64,000 bases of DNA from assembly GCA_038528385.1 (NCBI GenBank), contig JBCBET010000003.1, positions 124,001 to 188,000 of the forward strand. Direction: 5' to 3'. The notes beneath the pieces were generated by a model, which ran no database searches, had not been told where the DNA came from, and saw only the letters and a list, made by a program, of their open reading frames with translations. Origin of the DNA: Shimia_B sp038528385. Lineage in GTDB: Bacteria > Pseudomonadota > Alphaproteobacteria > Rhodobacterales > Rhodobacteraceae. The position numbers and the translations under genes are program-made. Below, one piece after another: positions 32,470-40,552 of the stretch. Positions within the stretch are counted from its first letter, which is position 1, and every line of letters begins with the position of its first letter.

Positions 32470-33462
32470 ATGCGCGTGATGATCTTGGGCGGCGGCGGCA
32501 TGGTGGGGCAGAAGCTCGCGCAATGCCTCACGGCGGAGGGGATGCCCGGCGGCGCGCGCCCCGACATCACCGCCACCGATATCGGCTTCCCGCCCGCGCC
32601 CGCCCCCGTGGCCCGCCAGGACATCCGCGACATCACCCACCCCACCACGGCCCACGAAATCGCCGCCGCCCGCTACGACGTCATCTACCAGCTCGCCTCC
32701 GTGGTCTCGGGCGAGGCGGAGGCGGACTTCGCCAAGGGCTGGCAGGTGAACCTCTGGCCCATGTGGCAGCTCCTCGAGGCGCTGCGCGCCGAACACGAGG
32801 CGAGCGGCGGGCGCTACCGGCCGCGCCTCGTCTTCACCTCCTCCATCGCCGTCTTCGGCGGCCCCTACCCCGAGGCGATCCCAGACGACTTCCTCGCCGC
32901 GCCGCAGACGAGCTACGGCGCGCAGAAGGCGGCCTGCGAGATGCTCGTCCAGGATTTCAGCCGCAAGGGATACGTCGACGGCATGAGCCTGCGCCTGCCG
33001 ACGATCTGCGTGCGGCCCGGCGCGCCCAACGCGGCGGCCTCTTCGTTCTTCTCCGGGATCATCCGGGAGCCGCTCAACGGGGAGACGGCGCCGCTGCCGG
33101 TGCCCGACACTGTGCGCCACAGCCATGCCTCCCCCCGCGCCGCCGCGCGCTTCCTGCGCCATGCCGCGGGTCTCGACACCGGCGCGCTGGCGGGTCGCAC
33201 GGCGCTCAACCTGCCGGGGGTCAGCGTGACGGTGGCCGAACAGATCGAGGCGCTCGCGCGGGTGGCGGGTTCCGCGGTGGCGGGGCGCATCGTGCCCGCG
33301 CCCGACGACGACGTCCTGGCCATCGTGCGGGGCTGGCCCGAGCGCTTCGACCCGGTGCGCGCGCGGGCGCTGGGCTTTCGCGCCGAGGAGAGCTTTGACG
33401 AGATCATCGAGACCTATATCGCCGACGACCTCCCCCACGATCCGCGCCAGCAGCGCGCCTGA
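32470..33462 (+). CDS. denD: D-erythronate dehydrogenase-like NAD-dependent epimerase-family protein
   Basis: 330 residues from the ATG at 32470. ILGGGGMVGQKLAQ (about 5-18) is the NAD turn, VFTSSIAVFGG (about 120-130) supplies Ser, and YGAQKAACEML (about 153-163) the YxxxK pair. The LASVVSGEAEADF segment near 78 is characteristic of DenD, which oxidises the C2 hydroxyl of D-erythronate in tetronate catabolism. The divergent sugar-acid operon supports a catabolic role. The kinase and isomerase that normally accompany denD are not in the window, so the substrate remains tentative. Confidence 0.75.
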   Translation: MRVMILGGGGMVGQKLAQCLTAEGMPGGARPDITATDIGFPPAPAPVARQDIRDITHPTTAHEIAAARYDVIYQLASVVSGEAEADFAKGWQVNLWPMWQLLEALRAEHEASGGRYRPRLVFTSSIAVFGGPYPEAIPDDFLAAPQTSYGAQKAACEMLVQDFSRKGYVDGMSLRLPTICVRPGAPNAAASSFFSGIIREPLNGETAPLPVPDTVRHSHASPRAAARFLRHAAGLDTGALAGRTALNLPGVSVTVAEQIEALARVAGSAVAGRIVPAPDDDVLAIVRGWPERFDPVRARALGFRAEESFDEIIETYIADDLPHDPRQQRA

Positions 33463-33482
33463 CCCGACCGACGCGGGCCCCC

Positions 33483-34088
33483 TTAGAGCTGGGAGATCAA
33501 CGCATCGTGGCGGGCCACATAGGCCGCGCGCACATCCACCGGCGGGCGCAGCGCGAGCGTGAGCCCCTCCACGAAATCGGGGCGCGGGCGGCCAAAGAAC
33601 TTCGCTGCCTCGTCTTCGCCAAAGCCCGCGAGTTGCGTGGCCTCCAGATAGGCGCTGATCGTGTCGGCCTTCTTGATCTGCTTTTTCACGCGCGCCGGGA
33701 TCGCCGCCGGCAGGCCGAACCGCACATGGATCGCCGCGGTGAGCCGCGCGTCGAGCTCGCCATAGCCCGGCCCCACCGCCGCCTTCACCGGCGAGATCAT
33801 GTCCCCGATGACGTATTCCGGCGCATCGTGCAGCAGCGCCGCCAGCCGCCACTTCACCGGCGCCGCGGGCTCGAGCCGGCCGTAGATCTGTTCCACGAGG
33901 ATCGAATGCTCCGCCACCGAATAGGCGAAGTCGCCCGAGGTCTGCCCGTTCCAGCGCGCCACGAAGGCGAGGCCATGGGCGATATCCTCGATCTCGATGT
34001 CCACGGGCGTGGGATCGAGGAGGTCGAGCCGCCGTCCGGAAAGCATCCGCTGCCAGGCCCGGGGTGTTCGGCGCGAGAGAGCAGGCAT
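33483..34088 (-). CDS. HD-domain phosphohydrolase (YfbR-like)
   Basis: 201 residues from the ATG at 34086-34088. The metal-binding HD set is visible: His in VAEHSILV (about 57-64), HD in LLHDAPEYVIGD (about 85-96) and a later Asp in YGELDARL. Proteins of this small HD type hydrolyse nucleotide monophosphates or similar phosphoesters. It stands alone, converging on the DenD-like gene with only 20 bp between the stops and divergent from the secreted protein at 34297. The substrate is inferred only from family. Confidence 0.8.
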   Translation of the reverse strand: MPALSRRTPRAWQRMLSGRRLDLLDPTPVDIEIEDIAHGLAFVARWNGQTSGDFAYSVAEHSILVEQIYGRLEPAAPVKWRLAALLHDAPEYVIGDMISPVKAAVGPGYGELDARLTAAIHVRFGLPAAIPARVKKQIKKADTISAYLEATQLAGFGEDEAAKFFGRPRPDFVEGLTLALRPPVDVRAAYVARHDALISQL

Positions 34089-34296
34089 TTTTTCAGTTTC
34101 CCGTGATGTGACGCAACTTGCGAAGATCGTGGAGAATATTGGTGAGGTGCACCGATGTGTACCGTCAGACCCCGCTTTTGTCGCGGTTTTTCCGGGACTT
34201 CGGGGCCGTCGAGCTACCTCTTTACCCAAGGGGAGACGGATAGCCACGTCTTTGCCACGGGTCGACGCCCGGGCAAACCCAGTACGGGAACCGGAC

Positions 34297-34626
34297 ATGA
34301 AAAAAACACTCTCACGGGCGCTGCCTGGATTGCTCTTCACACTTGCGGTTTCGACGCTCTCGGCGTCGCAGGGAGCCGCGCAATACGCGGACGGGCAAAA
34401 ATGCGCCCCGCGCGACGCGATCGTAAGCGCGCTCGCGCTCGATTACGACGAACGGCCCGTGGGCAGCGGCTTCCAGGGCAGCAAGCAGATCCTCGAAGTT
34501 TTCGTCTCCGACGACGACAAGACCTGGACGATCATCGTCACCGCCACCAACGGCGTGTCCTGCATCCTTGGCGCCGGAACCGACTGGCACGCCCGCAGCA
34601 TGTTGCCCGTGGGCGTCCCCGGCTGA
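34297..34626 (+). CDS. Small secreted protein of unknown function
   Basis: 109 residues. A clear Sec signal peptide (MKKTLSRALPGLLFTLAVST, cleavage likely after SQGAAQ) precedes a short mature domain with two cysteines (QKCAPRD and GVSCILG) that could form a disulfide. I do not recognise the family. It sits between the HD hydrolase and ahcY, with about 100 bp before ahcY, so it is probably its own transcription unit. Confidence 0.75.
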   Translation: MKKTLSRALPGLLFTLAVSTLSASQGAAQYADGQKCAPRDAIVSALALDYDERPVGSGFQGSKQILEVFVSDDDKTWTIIVTATNGVSCILGAGTDWHARSMLPVGVPG

Positions 34627-34655
34627 GCCTTCGCGCCGCGCGACATCCTCCACCA

Positions 34656-34684
34656 TTGTATCCACAACGGACCACTGCTATCGC
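34656..34684 (+). promoter_or_regulatory. Possible promoter of ahcY
   Basis: TTGTAT (34656-34661) and TATCGC (34679-34684) have a 17-bp spacer, 46 bp before the ahcY GTG. The same stretch contains GTATCCACA (34658-34666), one base from a DnaA box, which may be chance. I looked here for an SAH riboswitch and saw no convincing match. Confidence 0.35.
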
Positions 34685-34729
34685 CGCCCCGATTTGAGCG
34701 CCTGCGCGTTTCCAAGTGAGGAGGGCCCC

Positions 34730-36118
34730 GTGGCCAAGGATTACATCGTAAAAGACATCGCGCTCGCCGGTTACGGCCGCAAGGAGCTCGACATCGCCGA
34801 AACCGAAATGCCCGGCCTGATGGCCGCGCGGGCGGAGTACGGCGAAAGCCAGCCCCTGAAGGGCGCGCGCATCGTGGGCTCGCTGCACATGACGATCCAG
34901 ACCGGCGTCCTGATCGAGACGCTCACGGCGCTGGGTGCCGATGTGCGCTGGGCGTCCTGCAACATCTTCTCCACCCAGGACCACGCCGCCGCGGCGGTGG
35001 CCGAGGCGGGCGTCCCCGTCTTTGCCGTGAAGGGCCAGACGTTGGAAGAGCACTGGGACTACCTCGACCGCTCCTTCCAGTTCGAGGACGGGCCGAACAT
35101 GATCCTCGACGACGGGGGCGACGCAACGCTCTACGTCCTGCTCGGCGCGCGCGCCGAGGCGGGCGAGGAGATCATTCCCGTCCCCGAATCCGAGGAAGAG
35201 ACCGTCATCAAGGCGCAGATCGCCAAGCGGATGAAGGCCTCGCCCGGCTGGTTCACGAAAATCAAAGAGCAGATCCAGGGCGTCTCCGAGGAGACGACGA
35301 CGGGCGTGAACCGCCTCTACCAGCTCAAGCGCGACGGCGGGCTCCCCTTCCCGGCGATCAACGTGAACGACAGCGTCACGAAGTCGAAATTCGACAACAA
35401 GTACGGCTGCAAGGAAAGCCTCGTGGACGGCATCCGCCGCGCCACCGACACGATGATGGCCGGCAAGACCGCGGTGGTCATGGGCTACGGCGACGTGGGC
35501 AAAGGCTCCGCCGCCTCGCTGGCCGGGGCCGGCGCGCGGGTGATCGTCACCGAGGTGGACCCGATCTGCGCGCTCCAGGCGGCGATGGACGGGTTCCAGG
35601 TTACCACTCTCGAGGACGTCGTGGAGAGCGCCGATATCTTCGTCACCACGACGGGCAACAAGGACGTCATCCGCATCGAGCACCTGCGCGCGATGAAGGA
35701 CATGGCGATCGTGGGCAACATCGGCCACTTCGACAACGAGATCCAGGTCGCCTCGCTCAAGAACCACAAATGGACGAACATCAAGGAGCAGGTGGACATG
35801 ATCGAGATGCCCTCGGGCAACCGCATCATCCTGCTCTCCGAGGGGCGTCTCCTGAACCTCGGGAACGCGACGGGGCATCCGTCCTTCGTGATGTCGGCCT
35901 CGTTCACGAACCAGGTGCTCGCGCAGATCGAGCTCTGGCAGAACGGCGACCAGTATCAGAACGACGTCTACATCCTGCCCAAGGCGCTCGACGAGAAGGT
36001 CGCGCGGCTCCATCTCGACCGGATTGGCGTCAAGCTCACCGAGCTCGACAAGAACCAGGCCGACTACATCGGCGTCACCGTCGAAGGTCCGTTCAAACCG
36101 GAGCACTACCGCTACTGA
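34730..36118 (+). CDS. ahcY: Adenosylhomocysteinase
   Basis: 462 residues from the GTG at 34730, preceded by GTGAGGAGGG. It hydrolyses S-adenosylhomocysteine to adenosine and homocysteine, relieving inhibition of methyltransferases. Visible motifs are GSLHMTIQTGVLIETL (about 47-62), ASCNIFSTQDHAAAA near 80, LYQLKRDG and FPAINVNDSVTKSKFDN near 205-230 with the NAD-contacting Lys, VMGYGDVGKGSA (about 250-261) and GRLLNLGNATGHPSFVMS near 375. This is the bacterial form with the extra insertion, of usual length. Translation ends 6 bp before a 28-bp palindrome. Confidence 0.97.
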   Translation: MAKDYIVKDIALAGYGRKELDIAETEMPGLMAARAEYGESQPLKGARIVGSLHMTIQTGVLIETLTALGADVRWASCNIFSTQDHAAAAVAEAGVPVFAVKGQTLEEHWDYLDRSFQFEDGPNMILDDGGDATLYVLLGARAEAGEEIIPVPESEEETVIKAQIAKRMKASPGWFTKIKEQIQGVSEETTTGVNRLYQLKRDGGLPFPAINVNDSVTKSKFDNKYGCKESLVDGIRRATDTMMAGKTAVVMGYGDVGKGSAASLAGAGARVIVTEVDPICALQAAMDGFQVTTLEDVVESADIFVTTTGNKDVIRIEHLRAMKDMAIVGNIGHFDNEIQVASLKNHKWTNIKEQVDMIEMPSGNRIILLSEGRLLNLGNATGHPSFVMSASFTNQVLAQIELWQNGDQYQNDVYILPKALDEKVARLHLDRIGVKLTELDKNQADYIGVTVEGPFKPEHYRY

Positions 36119-36124
36119 CGGCGC

Positions 36125-36152
36125 GGGAAAGTTGACAGCTGTCAACTTTCCC
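36125..36152. repeat. 28-bp perfect palindrome downstream of ahcY
   Basis: The left arm GGGAAAGTTGACAG (36125-36138) is followed without spacer by its exact reverse complement (36139-36152). It starts 6 bp after the ahcY stop. There is no T-tract, so it does not look like a normal intrinsic terminator. The TTGACAGCTGTCAA core is what a dimeric repressor would bind. Function is open: operator for the gene at 36301 or transcript-end structure of ahcY. Confidence 0.75.
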
Positions 36153-36300
36153 CGGACGCGCAGGGACGGGTTGGGGCGTTTTCGGCTCTAACCCGCCCCG
36201 ATTGCCTCCGCCGCACGCGCGCAGCGCGGATCCACCCGCGAGACTTTGACTCCCACAGCCGCTTGCGCCAGCGTCGCCGCGACGCACTAGGGAGCTCACC

Positions 36301-37851
36301 ATGGCCGAGATGACCGGAGCCGAAAGCCTCGTTAAGACCATGCTCGCCCAGGGCGTGGACCTCTGCTTCGCCAATCCCGGCACCTCGGAGATGCACTTCG
36401 TCGCAGCCCTCGACAGCCATCCCGATATGCGCTGCGTGCTCTGCCTCTTCGAGGGCGGCGCATCCGGCGCGGCGGACGGGTATTTCCGCATGTCGGGCCG
36501 GGTGGGGGCCACCATGTTCCACCTTGCGCCGGGCTTCTCGAACGCCTACGCGAACCTCCACAATGCGCGCAAGGCGGGCTCGGGCATCCTCACCGTCATG
36601 GGCGATCACGCCACGCGCCACCTCGCCCATGAGAGCCCGCTGAAGGGCGACACGGCGGGCATCAGCGGCTCCGTGTGTCACTGGACCCGCACCGCCGAAA
36701 GCGCCGCCACCGTCGCGCAGGACGGGGCCGCCGCCATTTCCGCGGCGCGGGGCCGGAACGGGCAACTCGCCACGCTGATCCTGCCCGCCGACACGGCCTG
36801 GGGCCCGGGCCTTCCCGCGAAAACAGTCCCTGTTTCACCGCAAAACCGCCCGCGGGAGGAGGAGATCGCCGCCGCGGTCGCGGCGCTCAAGGGTCCGCGG
36901 GCCGCGCTCCTCATCGGCGGTTCGGCGGCCCATGGGGACGGGCTTCGGCGCGCGGCGGGCATCGCTGAGGCCGCCGGCGCCCGCCTCATCGCGCCGCTCT
37001 TCGTGAGCCGGCTGGAGCGCGGCGCAGGCACACCGCCCGTGGAGCAGCTGCCCTATTCGGGCGACATGGCCGCCGACATCCTGCGCGATCTCGACACGCT
37101 GGTCTGCCTGGGCGCGCAGCCCCCGGTGAATTTCTTCGCCTATCCCGGCAAACCCTCCCTGCCCACGGCGCCGGGCTGCCGCGTGATGACGCTCTGCGAC
37201 CCGCAGATGGATGTGGAATTTACCCTCGCGGCGCTGGTGGAGGCGCTGGGGGCGCGCGAGCCCGCCGAGATGCGCGCGCTCTCGCTGCCCGATGCACCAA
37301 ATGACGGCCCCCTCACGGGCGAGACCGCATGCGCCGTCATCGCCCGCTGGATCCCAGAGGACGCCATCGTCGTGAACGAGGCCATCACCTCCGGACGCAC
37401 CTTCGCCGCGCAAAGCCAGGACGCAAGGCGCCACGACCTGTTGCAGGGGGCCATGGGCGGGGCCATCGGCGGCGGGCTGCCTGTGGCGCTGGGCGCGGCC
37501 ATCGCCTGCCCGGATCGCCCGGTCCTCGCCATGATCGGGGACGGCTCGGCGATGTATACGCTCCAGGTCCTTTGGACCATGGCGCGCGAGCGGCTCGACG
37601 TGACGACCGTGATCTTCGCCAACCGCACCTACAACATCCTCCACCAGGAGCTCGCGGCCATGGGCGCGGGCACGCCGCGGCGCAACGCGCGGCGCATGTT
37701 CGACCTGGCCGATCCCGCGCTCGACTGGGTGGCGCTGGCCAGGGGCCACGGCGTCGAGGCCACGCGCGTGGAGACCGTGCGCGCCCTCGAGGCGGCGCTT
37801 GCCGCCGCGGGCGATGCCAGCGGGCCCACGTTGATCGAAGTGGTGCTGTAG
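36301..37851 (+). CDS. Thiamine-diphosphate enzyme, acetolactate synthase large-subunit-like
   Basis: 516 residues, shorter than true IlvB (about 570-590). CFANPGTSEMHFVAAL with FEGGASGAADGYFRM (about 20-65) contains the catalytic Glu, and GDGSAMYTLQVLW..ANRTYN (about 415-445) is the thiamine-diphosphate/Mg motif. No small subunit lies beside it. Such IlvB-like proteins of Rhodobacterales are of uncertain substrate: they may be benzoylformate-decarboxylase-like or acetolactate-forming. It stands alone between the palindrome and the DUF2853 gene. Confidence 0.8.
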   Translation: MAEMTGAESLVKTMLAQGVDLCFANPGTSEMHFVAALDSHPDMRCVLCLFEGGASGAADGYFRMSGRVGATMFHLAPGFSNAYANLHNARKAGSGILTVMGDHATRHLAHESPLKGDTAGISGSVCHWTRTAESAATVAQDGAAAISAARGRNGQLATLILPADTAWGPGLPAKTVPVSPQNRPREEEIAAAVAALKGPRAALLIGGSAAHGDGLRRAAGIAEAAGARLIAPLFVSRLERGAGTPPVEQLPYSGDMAADILRDLDTLVCLGAQPPVNFFAYPGKPSLPTAPGCRVMTLCDPQMDVEFTLAALVEALGAREPAEMRALSLPDAPNDGPLTGETACAVIARWIPEDAIVVNEAITSGRTFAAQSQDARRHDLLQGAMGGAIGGGLPVALGAAIACPDRPVLAMIGDGSAMYTLQVLWTMARERLDVTTVIFANRTYNILHQELAAMGAGTPRRNARRMFDLADPALDWVALARGHGVEATRVETVRALEAALAAAGDASGPTLIEVVL

Positions 37852-37961
37852 ACCCCGGCGGGTATGTCATTTCTTTATCGTTGTTAATCCGCGCCCCATT
37901 GGGCACAGTTTCCGTGCGCCAAGGCGCTGAAATGGCATCAGGAAAAACGAGGGAGCCAATC

Positions 37962-38303
37962 ATGGGTAAACGCGACGAGCTCATCGCGCAATACGCCGAG
38001 GACCTGCGCACGAAATGCGGGATGGAGCCGGACATGGACCTGCTCACCAAGGTCACTATCGGCTGCGGGCCGGCGATCTACAACGCCGACAGCTCCACCG
38101 TGGCCGCGGGACAAGCCGCCGAGTTGGAGACGGTGAAGACCAATTTCCTCGTCAAGAAGCTCGGCCTTCCCGATGGCCCCGACCTCATGGATGCCATCAA
38201 CTCCGTGATCGAGACCTATGGCCGCTCGGAGCGCAACAAGTACCGCGCCGTGGTCTATTACATGCTCACCAAGCATTTCGGCAAAGAAGCCGTTTACGGC
38301 TAA
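37962..38303 (+). CDS. DUF2853 family protein
   Basis: 113 residues from the ATG at 37962; an upstream in-frame start at 37932 would add 10 residues. MGKRDELIAQYAEDL, DLLTKVTIGCGPAIYNADSS and KYRAVVYYMLTKHFGKEAVY are the signature stretches of DUF2853, a small, mostly helical soluble family whose function is not known to me. It has its own downstream terminator at 38418. Neighbours give no functional hint. Confidence 0.8.
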   Translation: MGKRDELIAQYAEDLRTKCGMEPDMDLLTKVTIGCGPAIYNADSSTVAAGQAAELETVKTNFLVKKLGLPDGPDLMDAINSVIETYGRSERNKYRAVVYYMLTKHFGKEAVYG

Positions 38304-38417
38304 GCGCGGATTCCCGGCGATTTCCGTTCAAATCGCGGGGGCAATTCCTTTGATTTCCGGCGCCGTTAAGGATAGTTTCCACAACGCACGGTGTTCCGGG
38401 CATTTCGAGATGGGTAG

Positions 38418-38446
38418 GGGCGGATGCGGGGGTGCATCCGCCCTTT
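38418..38446 (+). terminator. Rho-independent terminator after the DUF2853 gene
   Basis: GGGCGGATGC (38418-38427) pairs perfectly with GCATCCGCCC (38434-38443) over a 6-base loop, followed by TTT. It may also serve the convergent DUF1761 gene, whose stop is at 38459. Confidence 0.8.
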
Positions 38447-38458
38447 CTCGTTCGGGGC

Positions 38459-38854
38459 TCAGGCCATGAGGTTGAGCACGACGCCGATGGTGGCCGAGCC
38501 GCCGATGGCATAGCCCGCGTCGATCATGGTGAGTTTCAACGGACGCCCGGCAAAGCCGTAATTGGTCGCCAGCCACGGTGCCGCGATGAAGGCGCCGAGG
38601 CCCGCGCCGTAGCCGAGACCGCGCAGGACGCCCTCCACGCCCGAGGCGTCGAACATGTGCCGCATCATGCCGGCCACGAGCACAACCGAGAGGAGCGAGA
38701 TGATGTAGGGGGCCGGGTCCTTTTGGTTGGCCGGGCGTCCGTCGATGAGGGCGACGCCCGAGGCGGCCATCCAGGGCCTGGCGAAGATGGAATACCAGAC
38801 GGCGCCGAAAATGAAGCCCGCGAGGGCCGCGACGAGGATGCTGAGAGTGGGCAT
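38459..38854 (-). CDS. DUF1761 family membrane protein
   Basis: 131 residues with four hydrophobic helices: LSILVAALAGFIFGAVWYS at the N-terminus, YIISLLSVVLVAGMM near 50, a glycine-rich helix near 85 and IGGSATIGVVLNLMA at the C-terminus. The FIFGAVWYS start and the lone Trp-Tyr pair fit the DUF1761 inner-membrane family. Function is unknown to me. It is separated from the EVE gene upstream by 55 bp on the same strand, so linkage to the tsaD operon is possible but not certain. Confidence 0.75.
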   Translation of the reverse strand: MPTLSILVAALAGFIFGAVWYSIFARPWMAASGVALIDGRPANQKDPAPYIISLLSVVLVAGMMRHMFDASGVEGVLRGLGYGAGLGAFIAAPWLATNYGFAGRPLKLTMIDAGYAIGGSATIGVVLNLMA

Positions 38855-38909
38855 GGAAGCCTCCCGTTTCTTCTTGTGCGCGGAGCATCGCCTCCGTTGC
38901 GGTGTCGGA

Positions 38910-39332
38910 TCAAGCCTCTTTGCGCTTGGCCATGCCGAGGATCGTGTCCCATTCCGCCTCCGTGACGGGCTGCACGGAGAGGCGGGAATTCTTGACGAGG
39001 ACCATGTCGGCGAGCGCCTCCTCGGCCTTGATCTCGTCGAGGGTGACGGGGGCGGGCAGGCGGTCGACCGCCTTGATGTCCACGCAGTCCCAGCGGTCGT
39101 CGTCGGTGGTGCTGTCGGGGTGGCTTTCGGCGATGACCTCGACGATGCCCACGACGGCCTTCTCCGATTGCGAGTGGTAGAAGAAGCCCTGGTCGCCCAC
39201 CTTCATCTCCCGCATGGTGTTGCGCGCCTGGTAGTTGCGCACGCCGTCCCATTCCTCGCCCGCCGCGCCCTTTTCGACCTGGTCGTCCCAGCTCCACACG
39301 GAGGGCTCGGATTTGAAGAGCCAGCGCGCCAT
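38910..39332 (-). CDS. EVE domain protein
   Basis: 140 residues. The start KSEPSVWSWDDQ, then WDGVRNYQARNTMREMKVGD (about 29-48) and FYHSQSEKAVVGIVEV are the characteristic EVE (PUA-like) stretches. EVE domains bind modified bases in RNA or DNA. The ATG shares a base with the stop of the YciI gene (TGATG), so it is translationally coupled as the last gene of the tsaD-gpsA-yciI-EVE chain. Confidence 0.92.
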   Translation of the reverse strand: MARWLFKSEPSVWSWDDQVEKGAAGEEWDGVRNYQARNTMREMKVGDQGFFYHSQSEKAVVGIVEVIAESHPDSTTDDDRWDCVDIKAVDRLPAPVTLDEIKAEEALADMVLVKNSRLSVQPVTEAEWDTILGMAKRKEA

Positions 39333-39604
39333 CAGCCGATCACCTTGTTCCAGGGATCGAGCGAGACGCTCTCGAAGAGCCCGGCCCGGCCGTAGGGGTC
39401 GCCGGCGGCGAAGCGTTCCGCCTCCGCCATGTCGGCCACTTCGAGGATGATGAGAGACCCGGCCATCTCGCCGCCCGCGTCGAGGAGCGGCCCCGCCATG
39501 CGCACGGCGGGCGAGGCTTTGAGGTAGTCCACATGGGCCGCACGGGTCTCCATCCGGATGGACAGCGCGCCGGGCTTGTCACGGGCGGTCAGGGCAACGA
39601 GCAT
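39332..39604 (-). CDS. YciI-like protein
   Basis: 90 residues. LVALTARDKPGALSIR at the start, HVDYLKASPAVRMAGPLL with the conserved His, and the C-terminal FAAGDPYGRAGLFESVSLDPWN are classic YciI features; the His-Asp pair forms a putative active site of unknown substrate. Its ATG directly abuts the gpsA stop (no gap) and its own stop overlaps the EVE start. Some YciI relatives are hydrolases or dehalogenases, but nothing here says which. Confidence 0.9.
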   Translation of the reverse strand: MLVALTARDKPGALSIRMETRAAHVDYLKASPAVRMAGPLLDAGGEMAGSLIILEVADMAEAERFAAGDPYGRAGLFESVSLDPWNKVIG

Positions 39605-40552
39605 TCATTCCTCCTTGAGCGGGCGGGACATCAGGGTCTCCATCGCCGGTGTGAGGGCGAGCTCGCCCGAAATCAAGCGGTGGGTGGTGGTGAGCACCGG
39701 CAGGTCGAGCCCGCGCCGCGCCGCGAGCCGCGCCACCGCGGCGGCGGTGGCCACGCCTTCCACGGTGGTGGCCTCGGCGAAGGTCTCTCCGCGTCCCAGG
39801 GCATGGCCGTACCGGTAGTTGCGGCTCTCCGGCGAATAGGCGGTAAGCATCAGGTCCCCCATGCCCGAGAGCCCCATGAGCGTCTCTTTCCGCGCGCCTT
39901 CGGCCACGGCGAGGCGGGTAACCTCGGCAAATCCCCGGGTGAGGAGGGCGGCCTGAGCGCTCGGCCCGAGGCCTGCGCCGATGACCGCGCCGGAGGCGAT
40001 GGCGAGCACGTTTTTCAGCGCCCCGCCCAGCTCCGCCCCGGTGATGTCGCTGCTGCGGTAGGGCCGTATGGCGCGGGAAGAGAGCCTTTCCTGCGCCGCC
40101 GCCCCGTCCGCCCCGTTCGCCCCGTCCGCCCCGTCCGGCATGGCGAGCGTCAAGGCCGTGGGCAGCCCCCGCGCGATGTCGCGGGCAAAGCTCGGCCCGG
40201 TGAGGAGCCCCGCTGGCCCGCGCCCCGCCGCCACGATGGTGCCCACGGGGCCCAGCCCCGTCTCCGGATCGATGCCCTTCGAGCAGGCGATGAGCGGGGC
40301 CGTTGCCTGAGGCATCGCGTCGAGCGTCTCGCGCTGCGCCCCCATGGGCACGGCGAGGAGGATGATCTCCGCCCCCGAAACAGCCTCCGCGATCGACCCC
40401 GCCACCTGCACATGGCGCGGAAACCGATGGCCGGGCAGCCGCGGCGCCTCCGCCATGCCCGGCGCGAGCCCGCGTCCCCAAAGCCTGATTTCGCCGCCCG
40501 GCGCCTGGGCGATGGCCGCACCGAAGGCGCCCGCGCCGAGGATCGCGATCAC
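39605..40552 (-). CDS. gpsA: NAD(P)-dependent glycerol-3-phosphate dehydrogenase
   Basis: 315 residues. ILGAGAFGAAIAQ at the N-terminus binds NAD(P). CSKGID near 92, LTGPSFARDIARGLP near 118 and GAELGGALKNVLAIASG near 178, which holds the catalytic Lys, are conserved. It makes sn-glycerol-3-phosphate for membrane lipids. The ATG overlaps the tsaD stop by 4 bp. Around residues 138-152 there is a low-complexity Asp-Gly-Ala insertion encoded by a 9-bp tandem repeat, in a surface loop where homologues have ordinary sequence. Confidence 0.95.
   Translation of the reverse strand: MIAILGAGAFGAAIAQAPGGEIRLWGRGLAPGMAEAPRLPGHRFPRHVQVAGSIAEAVSGAEIILLAVPMGAQRETLDAMPQATAPLIACSKGIDPETGLGPVGTIVAAGRGPAGLLTGPSFARDIARGLPTALTLAMPDGADGANGADGAAAQERLSSRAIRPYRSSDITGAELGGALKNVLAIASGAVIGAGLGPSAQAALLTRGFAEVTRLAVAEGARKETLMGLSGMGDLMLTAYSPESRNYRYGHALGRGETFAEATTVEGVATAAAVARLAARRGLDLPVLTTTHRLISGELALTPAMETLMSRPLKEE
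40101..40136. repeat. 9-bp tandem repeat inside gpsA
   Basis: Four head-to-tail copies of GCCCCGTCC, the second with one change (GTTC). The unit keeps frame and encodes the Asp-Gly-Ala/Asn tract of GpsA. Confidence 0.92.

Noticed and set aside
34658..34666. DnaA box GTATCCACA in the ahcY leader
   Set aside because: A single one-mismatch site overlapping a possible promoter is likely chance.
34627..34729. SAH or SAM/SAH riboswitch before ahcY
   Set aside because: The leader is only about 100 bp and I could not find the conserved core or a pseudoknot.
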